Origin: Candidatus Fermentibacterota bacterium
Lineage (GTDB): Bacteria > Fermentibacterota > Fermentibacteria > Fermentibacterales > JCC-6
Length of the DNA: 48,672 nucleotides
NCBI GenBank assembly: GCA_014728175.1
Contig: WJMA01000038.1
Location: forward strand, 1-48,672
Direction: 5' to 3'
The position numbers were made by a program, and so were the translations under genes. Shown one piece after another: positions 24,827-33,226 of this stretch. Positions within the stretch are counted from its first letter, which is position 1, and every line of letters starts with the position of its first letter. Under the pieces are notes generated by a model. It was not told where the DNA came from and made no database searches. It worked only from the letters and a program-made list of their open reading frames with translations.

Positions 24827-25201
24827 TCAGGGCGGATTAAAGGTCGAGTCCTCGGTAATGCACCCGTGGCTGAGGGTGGCGGTGCAGGTTATACAGTAGC
24901 TGTCGGGCTCAGGGCTGCACACATCGTATTCGGTTTGGGGCCAAGGGCATAAAGGCGTAAATCCGATAAGATCGTAGAGAGCTTCGTTGTCCGAAGTATA
25001 GGAGTCATATGTGGCGTAGTACATCGACTCCCCTGAAGCAAGCGCAAACATGTTTACCCAGCAAGCGTCGTAAGTCAGCTCGAAAAGCGAGGCGGAGGAC
25101 GAGCTTCGCGAATCATACTCCTCCGGAGCTTTGCCGGGTTGGAGAACGCATGCCGACACGACCACCAGAGTCAAAGCGGCAATAACAACTCTTTTCCGCA
25201 T
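24827..25201 (-). CDS. Small lipoprotein with a pilin-head-like module
   Basis: A 124-residue lipoprotein. The ATG at 25201 has an AGGGAG RBS and is followed by a signal peptide with a good lipobox (LVVVSAC). The module after the Ser-rich linker reads CWVNMFALASGESMYYATYD (first residues), then LYDLIGFTPLCP and a cysteine-rich end with HGCITED. The C-x-x-N-x-x-x-L/I-A-x-A/G-E-x-x-Y-Y pattern is like the head after the N-terminal helix of type II/IV pseudopilins. The protein ends (NPP) where the second module ends (SWQ), so UGA looks like a true stop at the module edge. Function unknown. Confidence 0.6.
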   Translation of the reverse strand: MRKRVVIAALTLVVVSACVLQPGKAPEEYDSRSSSSASLFELTYDACWVNMFALASGESMYYATYDSYTSDNEALYDLIGFTPLCPWPQTEYDVCSPEPDSYCITCTATLSHGCITEDSTFNPP

Positions 25202-25496
25202 GCTGCTCCCTTGCAAAGGAATGCAATACATTCCGTGGATACACATACCGTGTGTAAACGTCAAGGATCATAACACGGAAGATCAAGAAGATCAGCTCAT
25301 TATCTATAATCTTCACCGTACTCTTTCCTCGAATCGATGGGTAGGCTGGAAGGATAGAAAATTACCTGTTTGCCAGTTCTACTCCCTCACACGATGGTCC
25401 AGCTCTCGAATCCTACGTAAGGGTCATCCTCGGTAGCTTCCGGATTAGAGCGATTTTATTCTTAAGCTTCATATATGTTCTGGAGGGGGGGACAAT

Positions 25497-26030
25497 ATGA
25501 AATCGCTTCTTCTCGTCGCAGCAGCAATTCTGCTGGCACCCTCAGCTGCAGCAACCCCGGTGAAGTTCGGTCCACATGCAGGCATCTACGTTCCAATGGG
25601 GGATTACGGCGAAATGTACTCGCTGAGCCCCGAGTTCGGAGGGCACGCGCTGATAAGTCTAGGCGCAGTATGGATAGAGGCAAGTGTCAGTTACGTTCCG
25701 CTGTCGAAGAACGACGATTACGTGGGGTACGAGCTCTTCGACGATTATAGGGCCTCCATAATACCGGTTCTTCTGGGGGTTAGGAAATCGTTCGGCGTCG
25801 TCGATTTCGGAGCCGGCGGAGTTTTGAACAGCTTCAGCGAATCCGCGGAGTACGGAACGGGTGGATCGATAGACAACACCGATAGCGGTGGAGGCTTCTA
25901 CGGCGTACTGGCCGCCGGCCTGCCGGCGGGTACGGTCGAGGTAGAAGTTGCCTTGAGGCTGGAAACGGTAAACTTCGCCTTTTTGGGCACGGAACCCGCA
26001 TTGAGCTTCACGGTGGGAGCGAACTTCTGA
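25497..26030 (+). CDS. Outer-membrane beta-barrel-like protein
   Basis: A 177-residue exported protein with a GGAGG-type RBS and the signal peptide MKSLLLVAAAILLAPSAAA. The mature chain alternates short amphipathic strands (FGPHAGIYVPMGDYGEMYS, WIEASVSYVPLS, IIPVLLGVRKSFGVVDFGAG, GFYGVLAAGLPAG) and ends LSFTVGANF, an aromatic C-terminus normal for outer-membrane barrels. Size suggests eight strands (OmpW/OmpX-like porin family). Role unknown; it stands alone. Confidence 0.68.
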   Translation: MKSLLLVAAAILLAPSAAATPVKFGPHAGIYVPMGDYGEMYSLSPEFGGHALISLGAVWIEASVSYVPLSKNDDYVGYELFDDYRASIIPVLLGVRKSFGVVDFGAGGVLNSFSESAEYGTGGSIDNTDSGGGFYGVLAAGLPAGTVEVEVALRLETVNFAFLGTEPALSFTVGANF

Positions 26031-26222
26031 CGGGCTGATCCGTCCGGTTCGATACCTCGAAGCACTGGATGGCTCTCGACGTTCTATGCTAGCGGCTTCT
26101 GTCGTCAGCAGAGAACCTTGCGGGAGTCATCCATCTCTGCGAAAGTGCGGGCCATCACCTACCTGACGAAGACCTTAGTACGCCCCCAGCCATCTTCGGA
26201 GGCTTAGAATCACGTAGCGTAG

Positions 26223-27389
26223 CTAAGCCTTTTCTTCCGGATAGACCGTATACCCATTTATCAAGAAACGCTCCATCTTCGATCTGGTGTCAAAGGGATG
26301 ACCGGACCAGATGGAGATATCCGCGTCTTTGCCCGGCTCGATGGAACCTATCCTATCCCCGAGACCAAGGATCTCTGCGGGATTAATGGTTATCGCTCGG
26401 AGTGCCTTTTCCTCGGTCATACCGGCCCTGTGAGCCAAGCCTGACGCCAAGGGCAGAAACTCGATGGGATTGAAAGGATGATCGGTCATGAGGGCCACCT
26501 TCACCCCGGCCCTATCCAGGATTCCGGCGGTTTCGAAGGTCCTCCTGACAACCTCTCTCTTGCTTCTGTGTCCAAGCGATGGACCCACGATGGCCGGTAC
26601 ATCTTCGTCGGCCAGCCGCTGCGCTATCATATGTCCTTCGGTGCAGTGCTCGATCGAGATACGAAGCCCGAATTCCTTCGCTATTCTAATGGCGGTTACG
26701 ATGTCATCCGCCCTATGGGCATGGGCTCTGAGTGGTATCTCTCCATCCAGTACCTTCACCATAACCTCCATGCCTAGATCCCTCTCTGGCATCTTGTCCG
26801 GGTCTTCTCTACCCTTCACCAGTTTTTCCCTGTAGTTCTGGGCCTTGGTAAGGGTCTCCCTAAATATCCCGGCGGTTCCCATGCGGGTGGAGGGTGTCTT
26901 CTTCTGCTCCCCATACACCCTCTTGGGATTCTCTCCGAAGGCGACCTTCAGCCCCCCGTTATCGGAGAGGATCATATCTTCGATGAAATCCCCCCTGGTC
27001 TTCAGTACCGCACCCAGGCCTCCGATCACGTTGGCACTTCCGGGTAGAACGCATACGCAGGAAATACCGCCGCTTCTGGAATCCCTGAATCCGATGTCCT
27101 GGGGATATATCCCGTCCCAAGCTCGGAGATGGGGGGTTACGGGGTTGGTCATCTCGTTGCCGTCATAACCCACTTGACCTTCCCCCTCGTCGAAGTTCCC
27201 CACGTGGCAATGCGCATCGATGAACCCGGGAAAGACCATTCTGTCCCCGGCGTCAATCACCTCGGCATCCGAGGGTATATCGATAGCTGTGCCAACTCCG
27301 GCTATCTTTCCCCCTTCAAACAGGATAACACCGTCCTCGATAACGCCGGAGGTGACGGTATGGATTCTTCCGCCCTTGATGGCTATCAT
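26223..27389 (-). CDS. Amidohydrolase-superfamily metal-dependent hydrolase
   Basis: A 388-residue amidohydrolase. The N-terminal small beta domain (MIAIKGGRIHTVTSGVIEDG) is followed by the metal motif GFIDAHCHVGNFDEGEG, a later His-rich region (AHAHRADD, RISIEHCTEGH), the metal Asp in MTDHP and the C-terminal PGKDADISIWSGHPFD. It resembles imidazolonepropionase-like/prolidase-type amidohydrolases of unknown substrate that are common in anaerobes. No signal peptide, so cytoplasmic. No operon partners. Confidence 0.85.
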   Translation of the reverse strand: MIAIKGGRIHTVTSGVIEDGVILFEGGKIAGVGTAIDIPSDAEVIDAGDRMVFPGFIDAHCHVGNFDEGEGQVGYDGNEMTNPVTPHLRAWDGIYPQDIGFRDSRSGGISCVCVLPGSANVIGGLGAVLKTRGDFIEDMILSDNGGLKVAFGENPKRVYGEQKKTPSTRMGTAGIFRETLTKAQNYREKLVKGREDPDKMPERDLGMEVMVKVLDGEIPLRAHAHRADDIVTAIRIAKEFGLRISIEHCTEGHMIAQRLADEDVPAIVGPSLGHRSKREVVRRTFETAGILDRAGVKVALMTDHPFNPIEFLPLASGLAHRAGMTEEKALRAITINPAEILGLGDRIGSIEPGKDADISIWSGHPFDTRSKMERFLINGYTVYPEEKA

Positions 27390-27631
27390 TCTCGCCTCCT
27401 TCAGGAATTGGCAGAACTATAAAGCAAAACCAGGTCGACCGGGAACATGAATAACCGCAAGGTCTCGGAATTTTTCGTTACCCGAAACGCAAATCGACCG
27501 GAAGCAAGGAGAGATTATTCTTGCGCTGTGAAGAGCGTCCGGGGTGTTTAGGGCAGTGGATGTGCCCGGTGTTTTCAGCGCACGAATGCCACTTAACCTA
27601 CCTTAGCCCAAATACCTCGGGCGGAAAGCCG

Positions 27632-28645
27632 CTAGATCCTGGTGACCAGCCTGCTCATCACCCTTCCGGAGGAAGTGGTGGCACGGATCAGATAGATGCC
27701 GCTGGGTACCGTATTCCCTTCCCAGATGTAGGAGTTCCCACCATCGAGCCTATCGCGTGCCACGGCCCTTCCGGCCATGTCAAACACGGCCAGGTCCACG
27801 GGTTCAGTCGCCCCTTCGACCGAAATAACGACCGAGCCGTAAACCGGATTGCTGGATACCCGCAACTCTACCTGATCGACCGGGTAGGTTTCCTCACCCG
27901 AAACTCCCGTGGTCAGGTCTATCTTGTATATCTTCTCTGCGTTGTAGTCGCTGGCCCAGAGGTAGCCGTCCGAATCGAAGGACAAGCCCTTGATCTCCGC
28001 ACCGGCCGGTAGGTGTGATCCGGGAACGTAGTCCACCAACTCGTCGTTCGTGTCGTATGCCTTTATGGGGCTGTCCTCCCCGTCGTTGGCGACCCATATG
28101 TCCCCGTCGCCGTTACCTCCCTCGTAGGCTATATCGTAGTGGATATTCAGCGCCTTCAGGTCCTCCATGTAGGGATAAGTGCCCTCGTTGCCACTGCTGT
28201 CGAAGTATTCGATCAGGACCTCGTCGTAATAATTTTCGCCGAGAACGTAAGTGTAGGAGCTTCCGTCGCAAGCGATACCAGTCACCGACTGGTATAGCGC
28301 GCTGCCTCAACAAGTTGAGTCGTAGTAACCCTGGTAAGAGCCGGAGGTGGAATACTTGTATACGTAACCGTGATAGGTACCCGACTCCGCGTTCAGGATA
28401 TGCAGCGTGTTACCCCAGATTGCCAGCCCGCTCGGCGTGCCCTGAGTAAATCTGAACGAGCTGAGCACCGTTCCACCCTCCGGATCCAGCTCGTAGATCC
28501 AAGAAGTATTCCCATCTGCGGCCCAAAGGCTTCCCGACCCGTAGGCCAGCCCCGAGATAGCGGTGTCGGGGGCATCGATAGTCTTCACCACGGTTGCTCC
28601 CAACGCAACCGCAGGAGCCAGTACAATCAGAGCAATCAATCTCAT
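27632..28645 (-). CDS. Secreted propeller protein with in-frame UGA: second candidate selenoprotein
   Basis: Read through the TGA at 28309-28307, this is one 337-residue protein with a strong GGGGGAGG RBS and a signal peptide (MRLIALIVLAPAVALGA). It has NHL/SMP-30-like blades (ISGLAYGSGSLWAADGNTSW, PSGLAIWGNTLHILN, VTGIACDGSSYTYVLGE, IKGLSFDSDGYLWASDYN) and a T9SS-type C-terminal domain (VSSNPVYGSVVISV onwards). UGA is residue 113, directly after Cys112: YDSTC-U-GSALYQSVTGIACDG. The second part continues the blade that the first part begins and has no start of its own. A 9-bp hairpin with a GGU loop follows the UGA. Cys-Sec-Gly recalls the end of mammalian thioredoxin reductase. Alternatives: nonsense mutation or read error. 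Confidence 0.7.
28275..28295 (-). promoter_or_regulatory. SECIS-like hairpin downstream of UGA
   Basis: On the coding strand, 11 bases after the in-frame TGA, ATACCAGTC pairs perfectly with GACTGGTAT around GGT (or an 8-bp stem with a CGGTG loop). GGU begins 21 bases after UGA. Flanking GCAGCG and CGCTTGC could extend the stem with bulges. Stem length, distance and GGU at the tip fit bacterial SECIS elements; SelB binding is inferred. Confidence 0.6.
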
Positions 28646-28697
28646 GTTTCCTCCCCCGATAATTACACATCAACACAGTAAGAATTGTATCCAACTG

Positions 28698-29177
28698 TTA
28701 CTTGGTCAAGTAGGGAATGCGGACGCGGAATGGGGACGGGGGAGCTATAAAGCTCAAATAAACCAGCATTACATGAGAAAGATGGTGGTTCATATAGGAG
28801 TTCATCCAGGAGTAGCAGTCTCTGATGGTCAAAATATATTTCGACTTCGGGAACTCCCTAAGAAGAATATCCATGGAATGGTATAGAAGATGAGAGGATT
28901 CCATTTCAAGCCATAGCCGTCTGTGCCTTCTCTTCAGATACTCTGTTTTACTCGCCCGTGACGCATTCCCGGAAAGGAACGGAACAGTAGCATAGGCCAG
29001 TTCTCTGATCTCCGCTTCGTGCTCAGCCCGGTAATTTCCTTTGAAGATAGCTGCGATGGAATGCGTTCCTGACTTGAGCATCCCCACGCAATAGGCATGG
29101 AAGCGCCGTGGTTGTATTAAGGGCCGCAATGGGTAGAGGAGCAACCTCTTGAGAGTATCAACTGCGGGATCATTCAT
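28698..29177 (-). CDS. Sulfotransferase-family protein, probably truncated
   Basis: A 159-residue fragment with the 5'-phosphosulfate-binding start of sulfotransferases (YCVGMLKSGTHSIAAIF, residues about 30-46). It also has the second signature KYILTIRDCYSWMNSYMNH (about 112-130), where PAPS 3'-phosphate contacts lie. Family members are about 250-300 residues; this one ends soon after with an unrelated-looking tail (SPFRVRIPYLTK). The 3' half is therefore missing, by deletion or frameshift, and the protein is probably not active. It sits between the candidate selenoprotein and IS debris, consistent with local rearrangement. Base composition is less GC-rich than its neighbours. Confidence 0.65.
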   Translation of the reverse strand: MNDPAVDTLKRLLLYPLRPLIQPRRFHAYCVGMLKSGTHSIAAIFKGNYRAEHEAEIRELAYATVPFLSGNASRASKTEYLKRRHRRLWLEMESSHLLYHSMDILLREFPKSKYILTIRDCYSWMNSYMNHHLSHVMLVYLSFIAPPSPFRVRIPYLTK

Positions 29178-29306
29178 AAACGCCTTACTTGGGATGACTG
29201 TATCCTTCAGTTACCACCGAACAGTTCTTCTAAATCTTCTTTGCCCTTCTCTTTGCCCTGTCTTTTCGAAAGGTACCCTTCAAAAGCAGGCATGGTCAAG
29301 TTCGAA

Positions 29307-30210
29307 TCAGTATGCAAAAACGGCGGCCTTCTCGGCCGGTTGCTCGGCATGAGATGGCTCATCGGTTGACTTGAGCTTCTCCATCGATTCCTGATACTCG
29401 GTCATGTCCAGGTACTTCCTGCCCTCGGTCCACACCTAGTCCTGCTCCACCAGCAGCGCGCCGATCAGGCGCATGGCTGAGGCCCTGTTTGGAAAGATCT
29501 GTATCGTTCTCTCCCGCCGGCGTACCTCCTGATTCAGCCTCTCGATCATGTTCGATGTACGCAGCCACTCCAGGAAGTCCTCCCAGGATATCTCCGTCTC
29601 CGCATGGCTGAGCTGCAGGCCCAGTATCTCACACTTCCCGTCCTCGCGGACACCAACACCCAGAAGCACTGCATAGAGCGTACCCGGCCGTTCTCGCGTA
29701 TCCTGATGTACAGAGCGTCGAGCACCAGGAACGGGTACAGGTACTCATCCAGCTCCCGGTCGTTCCAGGCGGTCACTATGCCGTCCAGCCTGTGACACAG
29801 ATCCGATACGGTGGAACGGGGGAACTCAATGCCGCACATCACCTCTACAACCCTGCTCAACTTGCGGGTGCTCACCCCGCCCGCCACCATCTCCATCAGA
29901 GCAAGCAGCAACGCCTGCTCGCTCCGCTGAAGCCGGCCGAACATCTCCGTGTCGAAACGACCGTTGCGCAGAGCCTCGGGACTCGAAGATCGATCCGTCC
30001 GCAACGTGCGTTGACCAACCTGTTGCGGTATCCCGCCCGGTAAGCCTTGCGGCTGTCTGTACGCTCGTACCATTCAGCACCGGCCTGCTCAGCCGCCTGG
30101 TCCTGGAGTATCTGATTGGCAACCTTCTCGACGAGATTCTTGACTCCCTCGTCATTCGTGAAGAGGCCTTGCACGTCCTCCGAGTCGAGGGCAATGTTGT
30201 AATGGGCCAT
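29307..30210 (-). pseudogene. IS256-family (Mutator-type) transposase, broken
   Basis: The gene can be followed from MAHYNIALDSEDVQGLF (30210) through three frames. First frame to about 29900 (NQILQDQAAEQAGAEWYERT, YRAGYRNRLVNARCGRIDLRVP). Second frame with the DDE-region pieces GVSTRKLSRVVEVMCG, VSDLCHRLDG and YPFLVLDALYIRIRENGRVR. Third frame with LLGVGVREDGKCEILGL, EDFLEWL and PNRASAMRLIGALLVEQD. A TAG follows at 29438-29436, after which the normal C-terminal tail (VWTEGRKYLDMTEYQESMEK) continues to TGA at 29307. Two frameshifts plus a nonsense codon make it inactive. Ends of the element were not identified with confidence. Confidence 0.85.
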
Positions 30211-30294
30211 CCGAAATTCCTTCCCAGTTGTTGGTGCAATTGGATTATCAGGAACTAGGATGGCCCACCTCTCTACTCAAGACAAGCCTCGAAA

Positions 30295-30495
30295 GTGCAC
30301 ACAATATCGGACGTGACTGAGCTGATCATCACCAGCAACAAGAGCATCAGGGAATGGCCGGACATGCTGGCCGGTGACGAGCTGCTGGCCACCGCACTTC
30401 TCGACCGGCTGCTCCATCATTGCCCCGTAGTGAACATCGACGGAAAATCATTCCGTCTCAGACACATCGAACAGAGCATTCCGGAAAGGGATTAA
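30295..30495 (+). pseudogene. istB: IS21-family helper ATPase istB, 3' fragment
   Basis: 66 codons match the C-terminus of IstB: TELIITSNKSIREWPDMLAG, DELLATALLDRLLHHCPVVN and GKSFRLRHIEQSI before TAA. The Walker motifs and everything upstream are missing, and istA is absent. It abuts the IS256 remnant on one side and the IS21 terminal repeat on the other. It is a deletion relic. Confidence 0.8.
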
Positions 30496-30565
30496 ACCAA
30501 AAAGTATATGTCTCAGAGCAAAGGGAACCCTCTGTCACGTGCGGGAAAGTGGGCGTCCGTTGACA
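30496..30565 (+). repeat. IS21-type right end, copy 1
   Basis: The stretch after the istB stop (CCAAAAAGT, TCTCAGAGCAAAG, ACCCTCTGTCACGTGCGGGA, AAGTGGG and a final TTGACA) reappears at 42202-42295 with few differences. Copy 2 has about 24 extra bases before TTGACA. Position after istB and the TTGACA terminus identify it as the right end of an IS21 element. It lies only 30 bases before the TonB receptor start. Confidence 0.7.
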
Positions 30566-30595
30566 ACAGGTACAACTGTCAATATCACCGGTACG

Positions 30596-33226
30596 ATGAA
30601 GAGCATATTCAATACGCTCCTTTCCTCTCTCTTGATCTCCGCAGTCGGCCATGCCTCCACCACCGGTACCGTCACAGGCTGGGTCACCGACGACTCCGGT
30701 GATCCGATCCCCGGTGCCACTGTTCTGGTGGAGGGAACGAGCTTCGGGGCCATGGCCGACCGGAACGGGGAGTACGTGATCTCCCGGCTGGCCCCCGGAG
30801 ACTACACCCTCAGCGCCCGGATGGTGGGGATGGAGACCGTCTCCGTAGAGGGCGTCACCGTAGTTACCGATCAGACTACCCGCATGGACTTCCGACTGTC
30901 CGAAGCCGCCACCGGCGTGACGGTCATAGAGGTCCGGGGACAGCGCAACCGGATACTGGAGGACGTCCCCTCCACCATACACGTGATCGACCGCAGAGAG
31001 ATAGAGGCCATGCCGGTGGCCAGCGTCCTGGACGTAGTGGGGAGGCAGGCGGGGGTCACCACCCGGGGCGGCGAGATACACGTCCGCGGGGGCAGGGGGG
31101 GAGAGGTGGACTACCTGCTGGACGGCGTCTCCGTCCGCTCGCCCATGACCAACGCCATGGTCGCCACGGTGCCCCTCTCGGCCCTGGCGGAGACCTCTGT
31201 GGCCACCGGGGGCTTCGGGGCCGAGTACGGCAACGCCATGTCGGGCATAGTCAGGATGGTGGTCCGGAAGGGTGGCTCTGACTACAAGGGAAGCTTTGAC
31301 CTGGGCGCCGGGGACATAACCGCCTTCGGGGGGGAGAGCGAGACCCGCAACTACTCCGAGCCCTCGGAGAACTCCAACTTCCGTAGCGACTGCCTGGACG
31401 GCCAGGCCTCCTTGGGAGGGCCCGAGCCTCTCACAGGGCTTCTGCTTCCGGCCCTGGGAGTGGAGATTCCCGGAGAGGCCCACTTCTTCGGGGCCTGCCA
31501 GTGGAGCCGCAGCGGCTTCGACCTCCAGGACAGCCGCGGCAACTGGGACAACAACTGGCAGAATCTCCTAAGCGGCTGCCTGAACCTCACCTACCGGCCG
31601 GTTCCCTCCACCCATATTAGCCTCCTGGGCAGGTACTCCTACCGCCAGAGCGGCTGGGACGAGTGGGCCTGGTCCCGCTACGACGAACCGGCCTACATAG
31701 AGGGCGAGCCCTACATCGGCGGCCACATCGACTACGCCCTCCCGGTGCGCTTCGAAGAGAACTGGGGGCTTACTGCGAGGTTCTCGCGGCTCTTCGGAAG
31801 CGGCACGGTTGTGGAGCTGCTTGCCGACCAGGGCGAGTTCCGCCACTGGAGGAGGCTCCGCGAGCCGGGCGGGAGCTACCTGGGCGACGACCTCACCCCC
31901 GCCGCCTGGTACGCCGAGTTCTACCCTGAGGAGAGGGTGGCCGACTCCCTGGGCTTCTACCACGGCGGCATACATCCGGAGGTCTGGCTGGAGTCCAGCA
32001 GCAGCGTCACCACCGGCCGGGCTTCGGTCACCAGCAGGATGGGGCCCATGCTGGAGGTAAAGGCCGGCGTGGAGGGGAAGTACTACGACATCTACGACTT
32101 CAGCGTCTACTCCGGCGCCCCGGGACAGACCTTCGTCAGCAACTGGAGAGCGAGTCCCTACTCCGGGGCCGCCTACCTGCAGACCTCCTTCGACTTCTCC
32201 GGGGCCATGGTGCTGAGCACCGGCCTGAGGCTGGACGCCTTCGACCCCAACACAGATCTGGTGGAGCCCGGCGGGGAGGGGACGGAAGAGGTTCCAGTCA
32301 AGTACCAGATCAGCCCCAGGCTTGGCATGACCCACCCCGTCTCGGAGAACGACGTATTCTTCGCCACCTACGGCCACTACTTCCAGATGCCCAGCCTCAA
32401 CCAGATGTTCTTCGGGACCAACTACAACCTAACCGGCTCCTACTCCATCGTGGGCAACCCCGACCTGGACGCCGTGAGGACCAGCTCCTACGAAGCCGGC
32501 GTCAGGCACAGGTTCGGCCCGCTCTCCAGCCTCTCCTTTGCCGCCTTCAGCAAGAGGATCACCGGCCTGGTCAGAACCGCTCCCAGCTCGGCTGAGGGTG
32601 GCGACTACTTCTTCCGCTACGAGAACGACGACAGCTACGCCACCGTCCAGGGAGTGGAGCTCACGCTGTCCAGGCTCACCGGGAACAGCTGGTCGGGGAG
32701 CCTGGGCTACACCTACTCCCTGGCCGAGGGCCGCTACTCCTCCTCCACCGAGCAGTACCGGTACTCCTCGGAGGGCTACGGTACCGTGCCCGCCGACGAG
32801 CACTACCTGGACTGGGACCAGCGACACAGGGCCAACGCCCACCTGCTTCTGGCCCTGGAGCGGGGAGAGGGACCGGTTCTCGGCGGATTCCGGCCCCTGG
32901 AGGGCACCGGGCTCAGCGTGGACTGGTCCTGGGGGAGCGGCTTTCCCTTCAGCCCGCCCCTGACGGATTCGATCCCTCAGGTGAACACCCGGCGCTACCC
33001 CTTGACCATGCAGACCGACCTGCAGGCTTCGCGGAGGATATGGGCGGGGCCGCTGATCCTCGAGGCCCGGGCGACGGTCTACAACCTCTTCGACAGGAGA
33101 AATGTGGTGGACATCTACGACCCGGCCCTCTACCTGGAGACCGGGGACCCCGGAGGCGCCACCTCCAACCCGGCGGCCTGGTCGCCGGCCCGGCACGTAA
33201 TGTTCGGGGTGAGCGCGCAGTGGTAG
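30596..33226 (+). CDS. TonB-dependent receptor with carboxypeptidase-regulatory-like domain
   Basis: An outer-membrane receptor of 876 residues. From ATG 30596: signal peptide MKSIFNTLLSSLLISAVGHA, a regulatory-like domain (VTGWVTDDSGDPIPGATVLV, GEYVISRLAPGDYTLSARMV), then the plug (STIHVIDRREIEAMPVASVL, IHVRGGRGGEVDYLLDGVSV, GFGAEYGNAMSGIVRMV). A large barrel follows with the family segment PSLNQMFFGTNYNL and ends HVMFGVSAQW. An earlier in-frame GTG at 30539 lies within IS21-derived sequence and is unlikely. No riboswitch or clear RBS is seen, and the IS21 end sits where the natural promoter should be. The next gene overlaps its stop. Cargo unknown. Confidence 0.88.
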   Translation: MKSIFNTLLSSLLISAVGHASTTGTVTGWVTDDSGDPIPGATVLVEGTSFGAMADRNGEYVISRLAPGDYTLSARMVGMETVSVEGVTVVTDQTTRMDFRLSEAATGVTVIEVRGQRNRILEDVPSTIHVIDRREIEAMPVASVLDVVGRQAGVTTRGGEIHVRGGRGGEVDYLLDGVSVRSPMTNAMVATVPLSALAETSVATGGFGAEYGNAMSGIVRMVVRKGGSDYKGSFDLGAGDITAFGGESETRNYSEPSENSNFRSDCLDGQASLGGPEPLTGLLLPALGVEIPGEAHFFGACQWSRSGFDLQDSRGNWDNNWQNLLSGCLNLTYRPVPSTHISLLGRYSYRQSGWDEWAWSRYDEPAYIEGEPYIGGHIDYALPVRFEENWGLTARFSRLFGSGTVVELLADQGEFRHWRRLREPGGSYLGDDLTPAAWYAEFYPEERVADSLGFYHGGIHPEVWLESSSSVTTGRASVTSRMGPMLEVKAGVEGKYYDIYDFSVYSGAPGQTFVSNWRASPYSGAAYLQTSFDFSGAMVLSTGLRLDAFDPNTDLVEPGGEGTEEVPVKYQISPRLGMTHPVSENDVFFATYGHYFQMPSLNQMFFGTNYNLTGSYSIVGNPDLDAVRTSSYEAGVRHRFGPLSSLSFAAFSKRITGLVRTAPSSAEGGDYFFRYENDDSYATVQGVELTLSRLTGNSWSGSLGYTYSLAEGRYSSSTEQYRYSSEGYGTVPADEHYLDWDQRHRANAHLLLALERGEGPVLGGFRPLEGTGLSVDWSWGSGFPFSPPLTDSIPQVNTRRYPLTMQTDLQASRRIWAGPLILEARATVYNLFDRRNVVDIYDPALYLETGDPGGATSNPAAWSPARHVMFGVSAQW

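Noticed and set aside
29307-30210. Programmed frameshifting in the IS256-like transposase
   Set aside because: There are two frame changes and a TAG inside the conserved C-terminal tail, and IS256 elements do not normally need frameshifting; decay is simpler.
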